In this document: positions 16,236 through 23,453 of the stretch, piece by piece
How the letters are laid out: every line of letters starts with the position of its first letter
Numbering within the stretch: position 1 is the stretch's first letter
Assembly: GCA_040775095.1 (NCBI GenBank)
Contig: JAXGTD010000019.1
Location: forward strand, 1-45,478
Reading direction: 5' to 3'
Source of the DNA: JAXGTD01 sp040775095
GTDB taxonomy: Bacteria > Pseudomonadota > Gammaproteobacteria > Chromatiales > Chromatiaceae
DNA length: 45,478 nucleotides
Notes under the pieces: model-generated
The model's database searches: none
Seen by the model: the letters and a program-made list of their open reading frames with translations, nothing else
Told to the model about the DNA's origin: nothing
Program-made: the position numbers and the translations under genes

Positions 16236-16868
16236 ATGATTACCGTGGTAGGCACCCTGAAGGGTGGGTCAGGAAAGAGCACGCTGACGTTCAATCTGGG
16301 CGTCTGGCTGGCGATGGCGGAGGTCGATGTCCAGTTGATCGACGCCGACCCCCAAGCGACGCTGACCGATGTGGCGGAGGTGCGTCACGAGGAGGGGTTC
16401 GAGCCGAGGTTGAAGGTGCGAGACCGCTCCGCGCTCACCGTGGCCGGGCTGGCGCAGGCTGAGGAGACCCTGATCGACATCGGCACCGCCGACATGGATG
16501 CGTTGCGACACGCGCTGGCCCTGTGCGATCGTGTGGTCGTGCCGGTTCCGCCCTCCCAGGCGGACATCTGGTCGACACAGCGATTCATTCACCTGGTGCT
16601 GGCGATCGAAAGGAAGCAGAGGCCGGAGATCCTTGGCTTCATCAACCGCGGCGACACCCATCACGCGGTGCGAGAAACCAATGAAGCGGCGGCGGCGTTG
16701 GTCTCCCTGCCCGATATCCGCTTCCTGAAGCCGCGACTCTCACAGCGCACGGTCTTTCGCCGATCCTTTAGCGAGGGGCTGGCGGTCTTTGAGCTCGAAC
16801 CGCGCGGCAAGGGCGCCAAGGAGTTCTATGCACTCACCGCGGCCCTGTTCCCCCATCTGTTGAGCTGA
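16236..16868 (+). CDS. ParA/MinD-type ATPase (orphan)
   Basis: A 210-residue P-loop ATPase starting at the ATG at 16236 after a GAGGGGGC ribosome site; longer frames add unrelated residues. The deviant Walker A KGGSGKST has both the signature Lys9 and Lys14. The Walker A' motif LIDADPQ (34-40) follows, and a switch-like IDIGTADMDALRHA segment ends in VVVPVPPSQADIW. The protein is short, as in single-domain ParA, MipZ or VirC1-like relatives, and lacks the N-terminal helix-turn-helix of plasmid ParA. No ParB or centromere-like repeats are adjacent. It probably dimerises on ATP and positions a cellular cargo; which one is unknown. In place of the usual DxPP the switch is DIGTA, seen in some orphan ParAs. 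Confidence 0.85.
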   Translation: MITVVGTLKGGSGKSTLTFNLGVWLAMAEVDVQLIDADPQATLTDVAEVRHEEGFEPRLKVRDRSALTVAGLAQAEETLIDIGTADMDALRHALALCDRVVVPVPPSQADIWSTQRFIHLVLAIERKQRPEILGFINRGDTHHAVRETNEAAAALVSLPDIRFLKPRLSQRTVFRRSFSEGLAVFELEPRGKGAKEFYALTAALFPHLLS

Positions 16869-17293
16869 GGATGCGGCGGCCGAATGTGGTAGTCTGCCGC
16901 GTGCTGGCAACGAATGGCGTGCCGGCCGAGCACGACGCGGACCTGTCGAAGCGTAAGGGAGACGCTGGGTTGGAGCGTTTGCCGCCCGGATCAGGGGGTG
17001 CCTGGCATCTTCGAGCGACGTAAATGATTGAAAATATGTCGATTTTTCAGCCTTGCGCTCGCCAAGCGGAGACTGGCCGACTACCAGGAGCGCATTTGAT
17101 CAGCACTCCGCCAAGGGCTGGTCATTGTCGGCTCTCGTTGGCATGATGTGGGGCTTGTAGCGGGATATCGACAACAATAACGCACCTCGACAAGGGTGAG
17201 AAAACGGATGTTTCGCCCTGCAGATCGGGGCCGAGTGCCAGGGGGCTTGGGCCCCCCGGCCAAGACTCCCCGGAAACGGGGTAGGACTAACGT
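16869..17293. other. Intergenic region upstream of the Met-rich protein
   Basis: A 425-base gap with no convincing coding frame. An AT-rich island, ATGATTGAAAATATG and GATTTTTCAG around 17023-17050, may mark a promoter or a transcript end. The 3' part holds the structured leader listed separately. Confidence 0.45.
17229..17281 (+). promoter_or_regulatory. Structured leader with competing hairpins
   Basis: GGGGGC (17241-17246) and GCCCCC (17251-17256) pair around a TTGG loop, enclosed by GGCC (17229-17232) and GGCC (17258-17261). CTTGG (17246-17250) can instead pair with CCAAG (17260-17264), which would break the first hairpin. A third stem, CCCCG-GAAA-CGGGG (17268-17281), has a GNRA tetraloop and ends one base before the TAGGA ribosome site of the gene starting at 17294. 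The arrangement suits control of translation, but it matches no riboswitch class that I recognise. Confidence 0.4.
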
Positions 17294-17848
17294 ATGGCGG
17301 CGAGAGACAATCACTCTGACGATCAGGGCACTGCTGTCCCTGGCCCTGGCCAAGACCGCGGCGACGAGGGCGACCACGACGAGCACGTCGAGGCAGTCGA
17401 CGTGCAGGCCAACGCGTTCGCGATGGATCGGCTGTCGCAGGCGTTCGAAACCAGCGCCAGGCGCTGGGAGCTTATCGTCTACCCGTCGCTCTTCGCGTTC
17501 ATCATCCTCGCCGCGTACGGGTTCTATCTGGTATTCAGCCTGGCCAAGGATGTCCACTATCTGTCAATCAGCGTTGATTCGAACATGACGGTGATGGCCA
17601 GTAACATGCAATCGATGTCAGACAATCTGGGCCAGATGAGTGCCAATGTGCGCACCATGGCGGTCGGGGTCGATTCCATGTCCAGAGATCTGAGCACGCT
17701 TGAGCCCATGCTGACGGCGATGGAGACCATGGATCAGTCGATGCAGTCCATGACCTTCACCACCGCAACGATGCGGGATGACCTTGGCGTGATGAATCGA
17801 AGCATCAGCCGCCCAATGCACTTCATGAATTGGTTCATGCCCTGGTGA
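17294..17848 (+). CDS. Met-rich coiled-coil protein with one membrane segment
   Basis: A 184-residue protein of unrecognised family. The first 45 residues are acidic and His/Asp-rich (DNHSDDQG, DEGDHDEHVEAVD) and probably cytoplasmic. A single membrane segment follows at about residues 59-81 (IVYPSLFAFIILAAYGFYLVF). The remaining 90 residues contain about 17 methionines, several at heptad spacing (QM..., TM..., SM...), giving a predicted coiled coil or filamentous stalk on the far side of the membrane. It ends in an aromatic/Met tail (HFMNWFMPW). Such Met-rich stalks could bind copper, quench oxidants or oligomerise; none of this is shown. It lies behind a structured leader, and the 5'-nucleotidase gene starts 34 bases downstream. 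Confidence 0.7.
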   Translation: MAARDNHSDDQGTAVPGPGQDRGDEGDHDEHVEAVDVQANAFAMDRLSQAFETSARRWELIVYPSLFAFIILAAYGFYLVFSLAKDVHYLSISVDSNMTVMASNMQSMSDNLGQMSANVRTMAVGVDSMSRDLSTLEPMLTAMETMDQSMQSMTFTTATMRDDLGVMNRSISRPMHFMNWFMPW

Positions 17849-17882
17849 AAAGGGGACCGCCCTCGGTGGTCTGAGGTTGCTC

Positions 17883-18842
17883 ATGTCAGCCGCAGTCGAA
17901 CCCGCCTCGCTCCGGCCGAACAGCCCCGCGGCAGGGCAACGCGCTGATCCTGGGATCAGGCTCGTGGTTGCGATCTCCTCGCGAGCCTTGTTTGACCTCA
18001 CCGAATCCCACCGTGTCTTCACCGAGGAGGGTGTCGAGCGCTACCACGACTACCAGGTCTCGCACGAGAACGATGTGCTCGAGCCCGGCGTCGCCTTTCC
18101 GCTCGTCAAGAAACTCCTGGCACTGAACGGGTTGTTGGCGGAGCAGGGACGAGTGGACGTGATTCTGCTCTCACGCAACAGCTCCGATACCGGCCTGCGC
18201 GTGTTCAATTCGATCCGTCACTATGACCTCGACATCGCCCGGGCCGCGTTCACGGGGGGAGCCAGTCCCTATCGGTACGTCACGGCCTTCGGGACCCATC
18301 TGTTCCTCTCCGCTGACCCGGCCGATGTGCGTGAGGCGCTGGGGTGCGGGTGCGCGGCGGCGACGATCCTGACCCTGCCGGCGCACCGGGCGACCTCGGT
18401 GGATGCCCAACTGCGCATCGCCTTTGATGGCGACGCGGTGTTGTTTTCCGATGAGGCGGAGCGCGTATTCCGAACCGAGGGGCTGGATGCCTTCAACGCC
18501 AAGGAGGTCGCCGCGGCGATGCAGCCGCTCTCAGACGGGCCGTTCAAGGGTTTCCTGGACGCGCTGCAGCGCATCCAGCGCCTGTTTCCGGCATCTCACT
18601 CACCGATCCGCACGGCCCTGATCACCGCCCGTGGTGCGCCATCGCACGAGCGCGTCATCCGTACCCTACGGGCCTGGAATATCCGGCTCGACGAGGCCCT
18701 CTTCTTGAACGGGTTGGGGAAGGGGCGTTTTCTCAAGGCATTCGACGCCGACATCTTCTTCGACGACCAACCCGGCCACTGCGAGGACGCCAGCGCGCTG
18801 GTGGCCACCGGGCACGTCCCGCACGGTGTTGCGAACATGTAA
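17883..18842 (+). CDS. 5'-nucleotidase, cytosolic NT5C1-like family
   Basis: A 319-residue protein of the 5'-nucleotidase family that includes vertebrate cytosolic IA/IB enzymes (Pfam 5_nucleotid-type PF06189, named from memory). Diagnostic segments are VVAISSRALFDLTESHRVFTEE, SHENDVLEPGVAFPLVKKLL, VILLSRNSSDTGLRVFNSI, YVTAFGTHLFLSA and a HAD-like acidic motif IAFDGDAVLFSDEAE. The expected reaction is hydrolysis of nucleoside 5'-monophosphates in the cytoplasm. The ATG at 17883 has GAGG six bases upstream; a TTG two codons earlier is less likely. It is probably co-transcribed with the Met-rich membrane protein gene. Confidence 0.88.
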   Translation: MSAAVEPASLRPNSPAAGQRADPGIRLVVAISSRALFDLTESHRVFTEEGVERYHDYQVSHENDVLEPGVAFPLVKKLLALNGLLAEQGRVDVILLSRNSSDTGLRVFNSIRHYDLDIARAAFTGGASPYRYVTAFGTHLFLSADPADVREALGCGCAAATILTLPAHRATSVDAQLRIAFDGDAVLFSDEAERVFRTEGLDAFNAKEVAAAMQPLSDGPFKGFLDALQRIQRLFPASHSPIRTALITARGAPSHERVIRTLRAWNIRLDEALFLNGLGKGRFLKAFDADIFFDDQPGHCEDASALVATGHVPHGVANM

Positions 18843-18875
18843 AACAGGGGCGGGCGGCTTGGCGTCGGTCTGTTG

Positions 18876-20504
18876 TCAGGCCGGGGCGTCGATCCGTGTC
18901 GATGGCTGTTGCAGAAAATTGCCTTGTACATAGTCGACATGCGCGTTCCAGAGCAGGGTCAGTGACCGGGCGTCCTCGACACCGCCAACAATGCACCTTG
19001 CAGAATGCTCGTGCACCGACTCGGCGAGCTCGGTCAGACGCGCCTGCTTGCGCTCATCCTCCACGAGGTCGTTCGTCAAGCCAGGGTCGATCTTGACGAA
19101 ATCGGCGGGGATCGCTTCGAGGATGCGCTCGGGTTGGGGAACCATGCCGAAGCCACTGATGGCGATCCGGCTCCTGATCTTCTTGAGACCGTCGACCAGT
19201 CTTCGGATGCGCTTGGTGTGCATGTGGGCATCCTGCTCCCGGAACTGGAAGGTCACCCACTGGGCGCGTGCCTCGGATTCACGCAGGGTGTCGCAGATCC
19301 AGATCAGCAGGTGATCGTCCTGGATCGTCTCCGCGGAGAGGCTGAGGAAGAAGTTGAACGGGTCCCCGTTGCGGCGCCGTTGGGTCAGGTGTCCGAGGGC
19401 TCGCTGGATCACCCAACGGTCGATGTTCGGTAGATGTCCCGATCGTGCCGCGGGTCCCAAAAGGGTTTGCGCGCTGAGCATCAGATCGTTCTCGTCGAGC
19501 ATCCGTAGCAGGACACTGTAATGCTCTTGGCTGTCGCCGACCAGGCTGACGATGGGCTGAAAAGCGATACGCAGTCCGTCTTCGTCCAACGCGCTCACGA
19601 TCTGGGAGACGAGCCCCGATTCGCGGTTGGCCCTGCTCGGTTCCCCGGCTTCCTGCGCTGTTGTGTGATCGATGCGCCCGTCCTCCCCCCCGCCGAGGGT
19701 CGGCGGGTTGTCGATAACGCCCGCTCCGGGCTCGCTCAGCATCACGCACAGGCAGGGTCCATCATCGCGCGTGTAGGGCACGAGGCGCATGCGTAGCCGC
19801 AGGCGGCGGTTGTCGGCGGTAACGAGGGTGATGGTGGTTACCGTGGCGGCGTCGTCGGCATTCGGCCCGCCCCCGGCCACGAGGGCCTCGATCTCCTCGC
19901 GTTGTTCCGCCGCGACCTCGTCGACGAAACGCCGGCCCGGGATAGCCTCGGTGATCCCCAGGTCAAGCATCCGCCGATAGGCGGCGTTCCCGTCGAGCTG
20001 GATCCCATCGCGGAGCCAGACCACGGCATCGGGGCTATCGTCGATCAGCTCCTTCAGGTGTTGTCTGCACCGCGTGAGCGCCCTCTCGGTCTGTTCGAGC
20101 CGTCGACCCAGGGCATGGCCCTCGATGACGGTGCGGACTGCCGCGACCAGGCCCCGGGCGTCGTCCGGCTCGATCCAGCCGGAACCACCCGCGCGCATCA
20201 GCTCCAGGTGCTCGGTGCTCGGTTCGGTCGCGGACATGACCACCAGCAGCGGCACCCGTTGGGGGATCCGGCAATAGTGCGTGGCCACCTCCTGCGCCGA
20301 GATGCCGGTGTCAATGCACGAGATGATCAGCGCGCAGGGATGTTCCGCCACCAGCCCCGGTAGCTTCTGCGGGTGCTGTGTATACAGACCGCGAACCGGG
20401 ATGCGTGCGCGATGCAGCGTGCGCACGATCCGTTCAGCGGCATCCGTGCGCCCGGTCAGGATCAGAACACGTGGCAGTTGCGGCGCGCCAGCCGTGTAGA
20501 CCAT
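18876..20504 (-). CDS. REC-PAS-degenerate EAL protein, FimX-like
   Basis: A 542-residue regulatory protein. Residues about 11-125 form a receiver-like domain (VLILTGRTDAAERIV, ALIISCID, PLLVVMSATEP) that lacks the usual pair of N-terminal acidic residues. A PAS domain follows (about 150-275, ELIDDSPDAVVWLRDG). The last 240 residues are an EAL domain beginning LRIAFQPIVSLVGDSQEHYSVLLRMLDE. The EAL motif itself is SVLL, the catalytic DDFG is SGFG, and the expected catalytic Glu in the middle strand is replaced (FQFREQD), so it is very unlikely to degrade c-di-GMP. This sequence style, including the QPIVSLxGDS start, matches FimX, a c-di-GMP receptor for type IV pilus and twitching control. The GGDEF domain of classical FimX is missing. 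Confidence 0.82.
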   Translation of the reverse strand: MVYTAGAPQLPRVLILTGRTDAAERIVRTLHRARIPVRGLYTQHPQKLPGLVAEHPCALIISCIDTGISAQEVATHYCRIPQRVPLLVVMSATEPSTEHLELMRAGGSGWIEPDDARGLVAAVRTVIEGHALGRRLEQTERALTRCRQHLKELIDDSPDAVVWLRDGIQLDGNAAYRRMLDLGITEAIPGRRFVDEVAAEQREEIEALVAGGGPNADDAATVTTITLVTADNRRLRLRMRLVPYTRDDGPCLCVMLSEPGAGVIDNPPTLGGGEDGRIDHTTAQEAGEPSRANRESGLVSQIVSALDEDGLRIAFQPIVSLVGDSQEHYSVLLRMLDENDLMLSAQTLLGPAARSGHLPNIDRWVIQRALGHLTQRRRNGDPFNFFLSLSAETIQDDHLLIWICDTLRESEARAQWVTFQFREQDAHMHTKRIRRLVDGLKKIRSRIAISGFGMVPQPERILEAIPADFVKIDPGLTNDLVEDERKQARLTELAESVHEHSARCIVGGVEDARSLTLLWNAHVDYVQGNFLQQPSTRIDAPA

Positions 20505-20604
20505 CGATGCCTCCTGTTGCCGACCGAATTACAGGCCCCGTTGGACTCCCATTACCGATCCGGGGTCCGCCTCGGCCATGACGATTCACACTGGCGCGCC
20601 GGTG

Positions 20605-21582
20605 TCAGGCGAGTGGAATCTTGCTCGTTGCCCGCGCCACCTCGCGCACCAGGCGAGGGACCAGATAACCGGCCACGCGCGCGCGAAGCCCCGCCATGAG
20701 TGCACTGGCCCGTCGTGCATCGACCTCAAAGTGGGCCGCCCCCGCGACGCGATCGAGCTGATGCAAGTAGTAGCTGATCACGCCGAGCTCGAACAGCCGC
20801 TCGCTCAGCGCCGTGAGCTCCTCGACATCGTCATTGATGCCCCGCAGCAGCACGGCCTGGTTCAACAACGGCACCTGGACCGCGCGCAGGCGGGCGAGCG
20901 CCTCGGCGGCGGCGAGACCGAGCTCTCGAGCGTGGTTTGCATGGATCACAACCAGCGTTTGCAGCCTCGTGTCGGCGAGCAGTTGACACAATGCCGGCGT
21001 CACCCGGGCGGGCAGCACGACCGGCAGTCGCGTGTGCAGCCGGATCCGTTTCACATGCGGGATCCGCGCAATGTCGCGGACCAGTGTACACAGAAAGTCG
21101 TCGTCGAGCATCAGCGGATCACCCCCGCTGAGGATGACCTCGGAGATGTCGGGGGCGGCCGCGATTGTCGCCAGCGCCGAGCGAGCGCGGTCGGGCATCG
21201 CGGAGTCCTGAGCGTACGGAAAGTGGCGCCGAAAGCAATAGCGACAGTGCACGGCGCAGGCCCCGGTGGTGACGAGCAGTGCTCGGCCCTGGTACTTTTG
21301 CAGCAACCCGGGGGCCGATCTGGCCGCGGCATCCCCGACGGGGTCGACACTGAATCCCGGCACATCTTCCGCCTCGCTGATCGATGGCAGGACCTGCCGC
21401 AGCAAGGGATCGTTTGGGTTGCCGCGCTCCATCAGCGCGGCAAAACCCCTCGGCACCCGTTGTCGGAACGCCCGCGCGGCCTGCTCGGAGGCCAACGCCG
21501 GGTCAAGCCCCAGGAATTGCAGCAGTGGCTCTGGCCGGGTAAAGGCCATCGCCAACTCCTTGCGCCATGTCGGTATCTGCAA
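20605..21582 (-). CDS. epmB: EF-P (R)-beta-lysine pathway aminomutase EpmB
   Basis: EpmB converts L-alpha-lysine to (R)-beta-lysine, which EpmA then ligates to EF-P. The 325-residue protein is a radical-SAM lysine 2,3-aminomutase of the YjeK size class. The cluster motif is CAVHCRYC (Cys109, Cys113, Cys116), followed by FRRHFPY. The SAM and PLP segments ILSGGDPLMLDD and RIRLHTRLPVVLP are intact, and it ends near RVAGYLVPRLVRE. The start appears to be TTG at 21582, with GGGAG about nine bases upstream; it gives the family's WRKEL...LL..L N-terminus. It is divergent from efp across 275 bases, consistent with a shared control region. Confidence 0.95.
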   Translation of the reverse strand: MQIPTWRKELAMAFTRPEPLLQFLGLDPALASEQAARAFRQRVPRGFAALMERGNPNDPLLRQVLPSISEAEDVPGFSVDPVGDAAARSAPGLLQKYQGRALLVTTGACAVHCRYCFRRHFPYAQDSAMPDRARSALATIAAAPDISEVILSGGDPLMLDDDFLCTLVRDIARIPHVKRIRLHTRLPVVLPARVTPALCQLLADTRLQTLVVIHANHARELGLAAAEALARLRAVQVPLLNQAVLLRGINDDVEELTALSERLFELGVISYYLHQLDRVAGAAHFEVDARRASALMAGLRARVAGYLVPRLVREVARATSKIPLA

Positions 21583-21857
21583 TGTTGCGAGCTCCCGGGA
21601 GAACGCGTCCGAAACGCGGTGGTGCGAAGAAGAACGCCCCGAACAAGGGGCGCAGAAACGCCGCCGCTGATCGTGGCTGCCCGCGGTACCGCAGAGGGGG
21701 ATGCGCGGGGCGACCCGGCGTGGGCGCCGCGGCCGACGCCGGTTGAGCCTGCCTTGGACCCCGAGGCGACAAGGGCCGCGACCGGTTCCGGGTCTGCCAT
21801 CGCCGCGGTGTTCGCGCTAACATTACAAGATTTCACGCAAGCTTTGGAGCAACACCG

Positions 21858-22430
21858 ATGGCAACGTACAAGACCAACGAATTCAAGGGTGGGCTGAAGA
21901 TCATGCTCGATGGAGATCCATACCAGATCGTCGAGAATGAGTTCGTGAAGCCCGGCAAGGGACAGGCATTCAACCGGGTGCGCGTGAAGAATCTCAAGAC
22001 TGGCCGTGTTGTCGAGCGCACCTTCCGTTCCGGCGATTCGGTCGAAGCGGCGGACGTGCATGATACCCAGCTGCAATATCTGTACAACGACGGCGAGCTC
22101 TGGCACTTCATGGATCCCCAGACCTTCGAGCAACTCTCCGCCGATGAGGCGGCCGTTGGCGAGGCGGCCAAATGGATCAAGGAACAGGACATCTGTGGGG
22201 TGACGCTCTACAACGGCGCGCCGCTGAGTGTCGAGGCACCGAATTTCGTGGTGCTCGCGATCACCGAGACCGATCCCGGCCTCAAAGGGGACACCTCTGG
22301 TGGCGGCGGCAAGCCCGCTACCCTCGAGACCGGAGCGGTGGTCAACGTGCCATTGTTCGTGCAACTCGGCGAGTCGATCAAGGTCGATACCCGCACCGGT
22401 ACATACGTATCGCGCGCGAAAGAGGAGTAA
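21858..22430 (+). CDS. efp: Elongation factor P
   Basis: EF-P binds ribosomes stalled at polyproline stretches and promotes peptide bond formation. The 190-residue protein starts MATYKTNEFKGG and has the modifiable Lys34 in FVKPGKGQAF, the E. coli-type context for EpmA/EpmB modification. The three beta-barrel domains are complete and it ends in TRTGTYVSRAKEE. Its stop overlaps the epmA start (TAATG), so translation is probably coupled. Finding efp, epmA and epmB together strongly predicts a beta-lysylated EF-P; the hydroxylase EpmC is not in the window and is not required for activity. Confidence 0.98.
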   Translation: MATYKTNEFKGGLKIMLDGDPYQIVENEFVKPGKGQAFNRVRVKNLKTGRVVERTFRSGDSVEAADVHDTQLQYLYNDGELWHFMDPQTFEQLSADEAAVGEAAKWIKEQDICGVTLYNGAPLSVEAPNFVVLAITETDPGLKGDTSGGGGKPATLETGAVVNVPLFVQLGESIKVDTRTGTYVSRAKEE

Positions 22431-23407
22431 TGGCCCAGGATTGGCGCCCATGCGCGCAAGACAAGGGCCTGCGGGCGAGGGCGGCCATGTTGGCAGCGAT
22501 TCGCGCCTTCTTTGCGCAACGCGACGTGCTCGAGGTGGAGACACCGATCCTGTCGCGAGCCGCCACCACGGATCCATCCCTGGCGAGCCTTTCCACCGTT
22601 CGGTGCGCCCCGGGCGCGCCCGATGGCGAAACGCTCTACCTGCATACCTCGCCCGAGTACCCGATGAAGCGGCTGCTCGCCGCCGGCAGCGGCCCCATCT
22701 ATCAGATCTGTAAGGTGTTTCGCGACGGCGAGCGCGGGCGTCTGCACCACCCGGAGTTCAGCCTGCTGGAGTGGTATCGTCCGGGTTGGGACTCCGAGCG
22801 CCTGATGGGCGAGGTCGCGGACCTGGTGCGCCGGGTCCTCGGTCGATCCGACCTTGGCGTCGAGCGCATCGCCTATCGCGACCTGTTCGTCGACCGGCTT
22901 GCGCTGGATCCCTGGACGGCGCGTATCGATGAGCTGCGTGGGGCAGCGTGTGCGCGGGGCGTGCGCGGGGCGCACAGGCTCGATCTCGACGTCGACGGCT
23001 GGCTGGACCTGCTGCTCACCCATCTCCTGGAGCCTTCTCTGGGTCGAGGCTGTATGAGTTTTCTGTACGCCTATCCACCGACCCAGGCCGCGTTGGCGCG
23101 GATCAGCTCGGGCGATCCGCCGGTCGCCGAACGTTTCGAGCTGTATATCGATGGCATCGAGCTGGCGAACGGATTCCACGAGCTGACCGACGCCGCCGAG
23201 CAGCGGCGGCGACTGCGGGAGGATAATGCACGGCGGCGTGCCCTCGCTCTGCCCGTGATGCCGGTGGATGAGGCCTTTCTCGGGGCGCTGGAAAGCGGCC
23301 TGCCCGACGCCGCCGGTGTGGCGCTGGGGTTGGACCGGCTCCTGATGGTGGCCACGGGTGCGCCGCGGATCGATGCCGTGATCGCGTTCCCGGTCGAGTC
23401 CGCCTGA
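22430..23407 (+). CDS. epmA: EF-P-(R)-beta-lysine ligase EpmA (GenX/PoxA)
   Basis: EpmA is a truncated class II lysyl-tRNA synthetase paralogue that attaches (R)-beta-lysine to Lys34 of EF-P. The 325-residue protein lacks the anticodon-binding domain and keeps the three class II motifs: VLEVETPILSRA (motif 1), ICKVFRDGERGRLHHPEFSLLEWY (motif 2, in two parts) and GVALGLDRLLM (motif 3). The amino-acid pocket segment FELYIDGIELANGFHELTD is typical. The ATG at 22430 overlaps the efp stop and is served by AGAGGAG at 22421-22427 inside the efp end. Confidence 0.97.
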   Translation: MAQDWRPCAQDKGLRARAAMLAAIRAFFAQRDVLEVETPILSRAATTDPSLASLSTVRCAPGAPDGETLYLHTSPEYPMKRLLAAGSGPIYQICKVFRDGERGRLHHPEFSLLEWYRPGWDSERLMGEVADLVRRVLGRSDLGVERIAYRDLFVDRLALDPWTARIDELRGAACARGVRGAHRLDLDVDGWLDLLLTHLLEPSLGRGCMSFLYAYPPTQAALARISSGDPPVAERFELYIDGIELANGFHELTDAAEQRRRLREDNARRRALALPVMPVDEAFLGALESGLPDAAGVALGLDRLLMVATGAPRIDAVIAFPVESA

Positions 23408-23453
23408 TCCGCCGCGTCGTGTCCTCAGTTTGCCCAACCAGGGTCGTCGAGCG

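Noticed and set aside
17229..17293. c-di-GMP-I riboswitch
   Set aside because: There is a GNRA loop and a CGGGGTAGG end, but the conserved internal strands around the ligand site do not match.
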